Below, piece by piece: positions 6,548 to 11,138 of a stretch of DNA of 11,138 bases; positions within the stretch are counted from its first letter, which is position 1, and every line of letters starts with the position of its first letter. Origin of the DNA: CAMAUF01 sp046152925 (lineage in GTDB: Bacteria > Chloroflexota > Dehalococcoidia > Tepidiformales > Tepidiformaceae); contig JBJXFX010000088.1 of assembly GCA_046152925.1 (NCBI GenBank), positions 1 to 11,138 on the forward strand, in the 5' to 3' direction. The notes beneath the pieces are model-generated. The model made no database searches, was not told the DNA's origin, and was given only the letters and a program-made list of their open reading frames with translations. The position numbers and the translations under genes were made by a program.

Positions 6548-7054
6548 ATGCGCAAGATTTTTGGTGGCGCGATGGCCTTCTCGGTCGTCGGCGCGGCAGT
6601 CCTCGGCGGCACGCTCGCGTGGGAATCGGATCAGATCTCCGGCCCGCAGAGCGTCAACGTTGGCGCCCTTGAGTGGACCCTTGGGTACGCTCAGGTCACT
6701 GATGCCCTCATCGGCCCGAACGGCACCGTCGTCCTCCTCGGCCACGTCGCCCTCTCGAACGATGGCGACTTCAACCTCACGATCCCCGACGGGGACGGCC
6801 TTGGCGAAGTCATCATCGAGTCCGTCGTGACCGAGACCGGCGCCAACCACGCCGCCTGCGACGCCTACAACTTCTTCGGCGACGTCCAGAACACGTCGTG
6901 GGACGATGAGCTCGAGCCCGGCGAGATCGAGAGCTTCGCCGCCCGCGTCGTCATGGGTGTTGCCGATGATGCGCCGGAAGCCTGCATCGGCGCCACCGTC
7001 AACTACTTCGTCCGCGTTGCCGTCGTCACCGATGGCAACGGCCTCCCCGAATAA
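6548..7054 (+). CDS. TasA/CalY (camelysin)-like surface protein 2, SipW-type signal
   Basis: 168 aa paralogue of the protein at 5592. The N-terminus MRKIFGGAMAFSVVGAAVLGGTLA-WESDQ is a compact SipW-cognate signal with cleavage expected after Ala24. The mature part matches the paralogue throughout: SDQxSGPQxVNVGAL, GPNG, GDFNL, GEVI, a Cys (104) before the NF/NTS region, PGE, APEACIGA with the second Cys (146), then VRVxVxT near the end. It also has only two cysteines and no HExxH motif. Codon use differs from its sister: GTG encodes 1 of 21 valines here against 14 of 30 there, with GTC dominant. That is the kind of bias seen in highly expressed genes. GGGAG at 6531 is a somewhat distant RBS. 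Terminators bound the gene on both sides, so it is probably an independent, strongly expressed major subunit (inference). Confidence 0.8.
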   Translation: MRKIFGGAMAFSVVGAAVLGGTLAWESDQISGPQSVNVGALEWTLGYAQVTDALIGPNGTVVLLGHVALSNDGDFNLTIPDGDGLGEVIIESVVTETGANHAACDAYNFFGDVQNTSWDDELEPGEIESFAARVVMGVADDAPEACIGATVNYFVRVAVVTDGNGLPE

Positions 7055-7083
7055 CCCACTCCGGGTAACACGGGAACCACAAG

Positions 7084-7110
7084 TGGGGGCCGCGCAAGCG
7101 GCCCCCATTT
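7084..7110 (+). terminator. Rho-independent terminator after TasA-like gene 2
   Basis: A 9-bp GC stem, GGGGGCCGC with GCGGCCCCC, closes a GCAA (GNRA) tetraloop; a T-A pair extends it to 10 bp, and ATTTCGTT follows. It starts 30 nt after the stop at 7054 and 107 nt before the signal peptidase start. The T-tract is imperfect, so partial read-through into the peptidase gene is possible. Confidence 0.8.
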
Positions 7111-7162
7111 CGTTCGCCTTGACCCTGGACGCGCGCGCGTGCGGCCATACAGTTGCCGCCCG

Positions 7163-7171
7163 TGGTAGAGT
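7163..7171 (+). promoter_or_regulatory. Possible extended -10 for the signal peptidase gene
   Basis: TGGTAGAGT fits an extended -10 (TGN followed by TAnnnT), 45 nt before the TTG start. No -35 is seen at the right distance; TTGACC at 7119-7124 is too far upstream. Weak evidence. Confidence 0.25.
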
Positions 7172-7216
7172 GACCAAACAATCAGGGTGCCCGCGCGCCT
7201 CATGGAGGACTGAGCC

Positions 7217-8308
7217 TTGCCCGGAGAGAACCCGCAGAGCACCGGCCGCGTCATCCTGACCGCTATCGGCGGGACGCTTTTCGGTCTTGCCCTCGGCCTG
7301 GCGATCGTCGCGGCCCTGGCCACGCGCTTTTTTAACTACCACATCCTCACGGTCGAGTCCGGCTCCATGGCGCCCACGTTGAAGAAGGGCGACATCGTGG
7401 TGATCCGGCCCAACGGCATCGACAAGGTGAAGAGCGGCGACATCATCTACTTCGCCGAAGCAAACACCGGGGTGCCGTTCGTCCACCGCGCGCTCGGCAT
7501 CGGGACGATCGTGCTCGAGGTGCACGACAAAGACACGGACGCTATCGTCGGCGAGCGGAAGCAATACCAGATCACGACCAAGGGTGACGCGAACGCGGAG
7601 AAGGACGGATCGACTGTCGGGATCGAGAACTACCGCGGTCAGTACTGGTTCCGCGTGCCGACCGGGGGCATCCTTGGCGGCGGAGTGAACCCTTCATGGC
7701 TGCTTCTGGGATTGGCGGCGATCATCGGCGTCGGCTGGGCCGCCTGGGAGGCGAGCAGCCGACGCGCGAAGCCCGCGAAGAAGCGCCGCCGGATCAGCCG
7801 GCCGGTGAATCCCACGACGGCGTTGCGGTTCATGCGCGACTGTTTCGCAGCCGTGGCGCTGTGGTTCGTCGCCCGCGCCGATGACCTCCTCTACTACGCC
7901 TGGCGCGGGCTACGACCGCTTTGGTACCGGCTCCGCGGCCGGCCCGGCCCAGCCGAAACAGTGATGCGGGCCGGCCCTGTCCGCCTGCCGCATGGCGCCA
8001 TCCTCTGGATGTTGTTGCCGGCCGCCGTCTGGGCTGGCGCGCTGGTGCTGATGCTCGGCAACAGTGCTGGCGCTTCCGACTCGGTCAGCACGGATGGCCC
8101 TTGGGAGGACCGGAGGGAAGGCGCTGGCGTGATCCAGGTGATAACGCCGACTCCGACACCGATCCCCGCTGAGGCTGCGTCGGAACCGACGACGCCGTCT
8201 GGGAGGCGCCCCAACACGCCGACACCGGTGATCGTCCAGGTCGCCTCAACTCCGACGCCGACCGCAACGCCGCAGGCGCCAACGCCGACTCCCACTCCGG
8301 CTCCGTAG
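7217..8308 (+). CDS. SipW/ER-type signal peptidase I with long C-terminal extension
   Basis: 363 aa from TTG at 7217, with GGAGG 8 nt upstream. Membrane-bound peptidase that should remove signal peptides from exported proteins. Residues ~12-36 are the first membrane helix. The catalytic Ser50 lies in ESGSMAPTL. His90 (VPFVHR) replaces the Lys of ordinary bacterial LepB, which marks the S26B (SipW, archaeal and ER) class. The Asp of TKGDAN (124), with Asp130, completes the Ser-His-Asp set. A second helix follows at ~160-176. SipW enzymes normally end near here; this one continues with a basic segment (~183-260, RRAKPAKKRRR), another helix (~261-281) and a Pro-Thr tail (TPTPT repeats) to 363. 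Its place after two SipW-cognate substrates strongly suggests it processes them. Terminators separate the three genes, so supply of enzyme and substrate is uncoupled. Confidence 0.9.
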   Translation: MPGENPQSTGRVILTAIGGTLFGLALGLAIVAALATRFFNYHILTVESGSMAPTLKKGDIVVIRPNGIDKVKSGDIIYFAEANTGVPFVHRALGIGTIVLEVHDKDTDAIVGERKQYQITTKGDANAEKDGSTVGIENYRGQYWFRVPTGGILGGGVNPSWLLLGLAAIIGVGWAAWEASSRRAKPAKKRRRISRPVNPTTALRFMRDCFAAVALWFVARADDLLYYAWRGLRPLWYRLRGRPGPAETVMRAGPVRLPHGAILWMLLPAAVWAGALVLMLGNSAGASDSVSTDGPWEDRREGAGVIQVITPTPTPIPAEAASEPTTPSGRRPNTPTPVIVQVASTPTPTATPQAPTPTPTPAP

Positions 8309-8351
8309 TGCCTTCCGCGGCCGCGTGCGTGGAACTCTCGAGCTGCCGCGC

Positions 8352-10319
8352 TTAGTCCGTTATCTCGCCGAGGCGAAGCTCGCCCCAGACGGCCCACCCG
8401 AAGTCGGTGGTGCCGCCGGGCGCGGTGTCGGTGGTGAGAGTGAGTTCGGCCGTTGCCCCGGCGAACTCGGCCGGGATCTCCACGGTCACTCGCCGCCAGT
8501 CGTTCCCGGGGAGCACGACCTCCCGCAGCAAGACCGCTGGTTCGCGTCCCGCGGCGCTTAGCACCGCCCGGAAGGTGACACCGGCGGACCGGTCGGAGCC
8601 GTCGGCCATGCCGAGGAAGACGTCGAACGTATCGCCCTCACGCGGTGTGACTGCGAAGGTGTAGCGCCCGGCCGCATGCATGAACAGGCCCGGCCGGATG
8701 ACACCGCGCACGGGATAGAGGTTTTCGTTCAGGTTCGCCGAGCCGCTGCCGACGTCGGCGCCGAGGAGCGATGCGGTGGCGTTGCCGGCGGGCGTGCGCC
8801 CCATGACGAGGCGTCCCGTCGGTCGCGGCTCGGGCAAGAGGCCATAGGTGCCACTCAGGAGGGCGCGGACGGCCCCGGCCTCGTGGCCGAAGTACGGAGC
8901 GTTGATCATGATGAACGTGGGCGGCTCATCCAGGAGCCAGCCGCGGACATCGCCGTCGGCCAGGCGGGCCGCCACGCCATCCGTGAGCAGGCCTTTGGTG
9001 TCGACAATGCGGCAATTCGGCGCGTACCAGCCGAGGTAGCCGGGTTCCGTGGTGGCGACGGAGCAGTCGCGTCCTCCCTCTTGATGCAGCCAGCGGCCGA
9101 CGGTTGTGGCGGACTCGTCGCGGCCCGTGGGGAGTCCGTCGGTGTCGAGCAGTGTCCCGGCTGTCAGGGTCGCGACGAGTCCGAAGGCGACAACCCTGGC
9201 GAGGGGCTCGCTGTGGTAGTTCAGGTCGGCGGCGAGCCGGGCGCCGAGCGCCGCCGCCGCTGGCAGGCCCGCCGCGACGGCCCAGGCGAGCGGGACGAGC
9301 GCCGGCGCCGTCTGTTGGAGGTCCCACGCGGCGGGAAGGGCCACAAAGAGGGAAGCGCCAGCGAGGATGGCCCAGACGAGCCCTCGTGCATCTCGCTCGT
9401 GCTGCGCGACGAAGCGGCGCCGCAACCGCAATCGTGGGGCCGCGGTGTGGACCGCCGCGATAAGGAGTGAGGCGACAGCGACGAAGGCCAGTGCTCCCCA
9501 AGGCAGGTACAGGTCGGACAGGAGCGTCCGCGTGCTGAACCCGAAGAGGCCGTCGGGCCCGAAGAAACCGGACTGCGATTGGTCGGCGCGGGCGGCGTAC
9601 CAATCGGGGAGCGGCGACCCGTAGTAGGCGACGGCCCCGATGACCCAGGGTGCGACGGCCGCGGCTAGGCCGATTGCGAAGCGTGCCGCGGCGGGCCGGC
9701 GTTCGATGGCGAGGAGCACGAGCAGGGCCATGGCGAAACCGGCGAGTTCGGGCCGCAGGGCGATAGCGCAGCCCGCGGCGGCTCCAGCGACGGCCGGCCG
9801 GGTCCGCCAGAACGCGAGCGAGACCGTGAGCGCGAGGAGGCCGGGGGCGATTTCGCTGCCGAGCGCGTGATAGTTGAGGCTTAGGCCCGCAAACAGCAGG
9901 GCTCCACAGACCGCGAGCAGGGCGCCCCAACTCGACCGCTCAGGGGCGACGCGAAAGATGAGGAGTGCGCAGGTGGCGGCCACCGAAGCGAGGGTAAGCA
10001 ACGTCGCGGCTTGGGGAAGCGCGGTGATGCCTGCGATCGCGGGAATCCCCAGCAGCAATGCATAGGCGTAACTCGGTGTGCCATTGCGGTGTTCGCCGGG
10101 GTTGAAGACGAGGCCATCGCCGTTGCCGAAGTTTCGCGCGTAACGGGTGTACACCAGGGCCTCTTCGAGGCGGAAACCCCAGGTGTGCGCCGCCAACAGG
10201 GCCAGGACAGCGAAGCAGAGCCCAAGCCCGATCAGCCGTATCCCTGCTGGTGAAGTCGACCACGTTAGAACACGGCGGTGCACTGGCCGGAGCATACCAG
10301 CCAGGCCCCGATCGGGCAT
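8352..10319 (-). CDS. Polytopic GT-C (PMT/ArnT-like) membrane protein with C-terminal beta domain
   Basis: 655 aa if started at ATG 10319; the frame stays open to 10433, but longer starts would overlap the divergent gene. ATG 10295 is also possible. No start has a clear SD. About ten membrane helices span residues ~27-392. The first loop reads RLEEALVYTRYARN (50-63), then GLVFNPGEHRNGTPSY, matching the RxDDAYITxRYAxN...GLVFNPGE signature of polyprenyl-phosphate-sugar-dependent glycosyltransferases, with Glu-Glu (52-53) in place of the usual acidic pair. A soluble part (~393-505) has TTEPGYLGWY and the RIVDTKGLLTD stretch common in this family. The last ~150 residues look like a beta-sandwich (YTFAVTPREGDTFDVFLGM, RRVTVEIP, AELTLTTDT). 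Likely transfers a sugar to a protein or glycan on the outer face. Donor and acceptor are unknown. It converges with the signal peptidase gene (43-bp gap). Confidence 0.8.
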   Translation of the reverse strand: MPDRGLAGMLRPVHRRVLTWSTSPAGIRLIGLGLCFAVLALLAAHTWGFRLEEALVYTRYARNFGNGDGLVFNPGEHRNGTPSYAYALLLGIPAIAGITALPQAATLLTLASVAATCALLIFRVAPERSSWGALLAVCGALLFAGLSLNYHALGSEIAPGLLALTVSLAFWRTRPAVAGAAAGCAIALRPELAGFAMALLVLLAIERRPAAARFAIGLAAAVAPWVIGAVAYYGSPLPDWYAARADQSQSGFFGPDGLFGFSTRTLLSDLYLPWGALAFVAVASLLIAAVHTAAPRLRLRRRFVAQHERDARGLVWAILAGASLFVALPAAWDLQQTAPALVPLAWAVAAGLPAAAALGARLAADLNYHSEPLARVVAFGLVATLTAGTLLDTDGLPTGRDESATTVGRWLHQEGGRDCSVATTEPGYLGWYAPNCRIVDTKGLLTDGVAARLADGDVRGWLLDEPPTFIMINAPYFGHEAGAVRALLSGTYGLLPEPRPTGRLVMGRTPAGNATASLLGADVGSGSANLNENLYPVRGVIRPGLFMHAAGRYTFAVTPREGDTFDVFLGMADGSDRSAGVTFRAVLSAAGREPAVLLREVVLPGNDWRRVTVEIPAEFAGATAELTLTTDTAPGGTTDFGWAVWGELRLGEITD

Positions 10320-10327
10320 TGGCGCGG

Positions 10328-10341
10328 GATAGCCTACTATC
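10328..10341. promoter_or_regulatory. Dyad in the shared divergent promoter of genes 8 and 9
   Basis: GATAG-CCTA-CTATC is a perfect 5-bp inverted repeat centred in the 28-bp gap between the two divergent starts (10319 minus, 10348 plus). The plus strand gives TACTAT (10335-10340), a -10-like hexamer 7 nt before the ATG. The minus strand gives TAGGCT (10336-10331), 11 nt before its ATG. No SD is present on either side, so both mRNAs may be leaderless or nearly so. It could be a repressor site, overlapping -10 boxes or both. Confidence 0.4.
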
Positions 10342-10347
10342 GGCGGC

Positions 10348-11138
10348 ATGGTAGATGGTGTGTACGACGTAGTGATTGTTGGTGGCGGGATCGGGGGCGG
10401 CGCCCTCGCCACGGTCCTCGCGAAGGCGGGCAAGTCGGTCCTGGTGCTCGAAAAGGGCCTGGTCTACCGCGACCGCGTGCGGGGCGAGTGGATCGCGCCG
10501 TGGGGCGTACTCGAAGCGAAACGGCTCGGGCTGTACGACCTGTTCATGGCCGCTGGTGGTCACCACGTTGCGCGCCACATCTCGTTCGGCGACGAGTTTG
10601 CAAGCCCGGAAGAGGCGGCCGCGGGCGCTCTCCCGCTCGGGGCCCTGATGCCGGGGCTGCCGGAGCCGCTCTGTCTGCAGCACACGGTGGCGTGCACCAC
10701 GCTCGTGGCGGCGGCAGCAGCATCGGGCGCGAGGGTGCTGCGTGGCGTCGATGGCGTCCAAGTCGAAGCAGGCGCGATGCCCGCGGTGCGATTCGAACAT
10801 CGCGGTGTGGCCGAGCGCGTCACTTGCCGCCTGATCGTCGGGGCCGACGGCCGGAATTCGGTGGTGCGTGGTCAAGCCGGGATCGAGCTTCATCGGGCGC
10901 CGAGGCATCACCTGTTCTCGGGCATGCTGGTAGAGAACGCTCAGGGCTGGCCCGAAGACCTGCAAACGAAGGGCACCGAAGGGAACGTCAACTACCTCGC
11001 CTTCCCACAAGGTGAAGGGCGCGTCCGGCTCTACCTCGGCTATGGCTACGAGGACAAGGATCTGCTCGCCGGGCCGGACGCCCAACAGAAGTTCCTCGAC
11101 GCGTTCCGGCTTTCGACCTTGCCCGGGGCCGAGTACCT
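10348..11138 (+). CDS. FAD-dependent monooxygenase (UbiH/PHBH type), 3' end missing
   Basis: 263 complete codons from ATG 10348, with no stop before the window ends, so the C-terminal third is missing. The N-terminus has the FAD-binding fingerprint DVVIVGGGIGGGALA (7-21; GxGxxG) and Glu35 at the end of beta-2 (VLVLEKG), expected to bind the ribose of FAD. RGE at 45-47 matches the conserved Arg region of group A flavin monooxygenases. GADGRNSVVR (165-174) is the DG motif that contacts FAD and NAD(P)H. These features indicate a single-component aromatic hydroxylase or related oxidoreductase; geranylgeranyl-reductase-like proteins share the fold and are an alternative. The substrate cannot be assigned. 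It diverges from the glycosyltransferase-like gene with a 28-bp gap; no SD is seen and the -10-like TACTAT lies 7 nt upstream, suggesting a leaderless transcript. Confidence 0.88.
   Translation, partial: MVDGVYDVVIVGGGIGGGALATVLAKAGKSVLVLEKGLVYRDRVRGEWIAPWGVLEAKRLGLYDLFMAAGGHHVARHISFGDEFASPEEAAAGALPLGALMPGLPEPLCLQHTVACTTLVAAAAASGARVLRGVDGVQVEAGAMPAVRFEHRGVAERVTCRLIVGADGRNSVVRGQAGIELHRAPRHHLFSGMLVENAQGWPEDLQTKGTEGNVNYLAFPQGEGRVRLYLGYGYEDKDLLAGPDAQQKFLDAFRLSTLPGAEY

Noticed and set aside
6209..7564. A 451-codon minus-strand open frame over the second TasA-like gene and the start of the peptidase gene
   Set aside because: It runs through two terminators and the signal peptide of the plus-strand gene, has no recognisable motif, and is antisense to two well-supported genes.
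8140..8305. Microsatellite-like repeat of the CCGACTCC type
   Set aside because: It is the coding sequence of the Pro-Thr tail of the signal peptidase, imperfect at DNA level and explained by amino-acid composition.
8309..8351. Bidirectional terminator in the 43-bp gap between the convergent peptidase and GT-C genes
   Set aside because: Only short GC palindromes (CCGCGG, GCGGCCGC) are seen, with no long stem and no T-tract.
9940..11085. A 381-codon minus-strand open frame opposite the monooxygenase
   Set aside because: It is antisense to a clear FAD-binding fold and overlaps the GT-C-like gene in another frame; its composition is that of a GC-rich shadow.

Overview
The window is GC-rich (strong G/C at third codon positions) and reads as a piece of bacterial chromosome. 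It has nine protein-coding genes, no tRNA or rRNA, no CRISPR array and no insertion sequence. Several traits suggest a Chloroflexota-like (Dehalococcoidia-type) bacterium: Pro-Thr tails of the TPTPT type on surface proteins, an SdrD_B-type surface protein without an LPXTG motif, a SipW/ER-type signal peptidase, and frequent TTG and GTG starts with good Shine-Dalgarno sites. This taxonomic reading is an inference from style, not from a marker gene.

Layout, left to right. (1) 6-1898 (-): large secreted, membrane-anchored protein with SdrD_B domains, preceded by a structured 5' region (1899-2102). (2) 2103-2972 (-): classical short-chain dehydrogenase. (3) 3080-3553 (+): small secreted protein with one beta-sandwich-like domain. 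(4) 3564-5366 (-): full-length ABC exporter half-transporter, convergent with gene 3. (5, 6) 5592-6188 and 6548-7054 (+): two paralogous TasA/CalY (camelysin)-like proteins with SipW-cognate signal peptides, each followed by a strong intrinsic terminator. (7) 7217-8308 (+): SipW-type signal peptidase I with a long C-terminal extension. (8) 8352-10319 (-): polytopic GT-C (PMT/ArnT-like) membrane protein with a C-terminal beta domain. (9) 10348->11138 (+): FAD-dependent monooxygenase of the UbiH/PHBH type, cut by the window end and divergent from gene 8 across only 28 bp.

The most coherent functional unit is 5592-8308: two fibre- or matrix-type surface proteins and the signal peptidase class known to process such signals. 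It resembles the Bacillus tapA-sipW-tasA locus, but the terminators separate the genes and there is no TapA. Gene 1, and possibly gene 3 and the glycosyltransferase-like gene 8, would fit a cell-surface theme. The SDR, ABC exporter and monooxygenase have no visible link to it.

The intergenic regions are unusually structured. The leader of gene 5 has an overall shape resembling a TPP riboswitch but departs from its consensus. The leader of gene 6 has four consecutive hairpins. The SD of gene 1 lies in a hairpin. The 8/9 divergent promoter holds a short perfect dyad.
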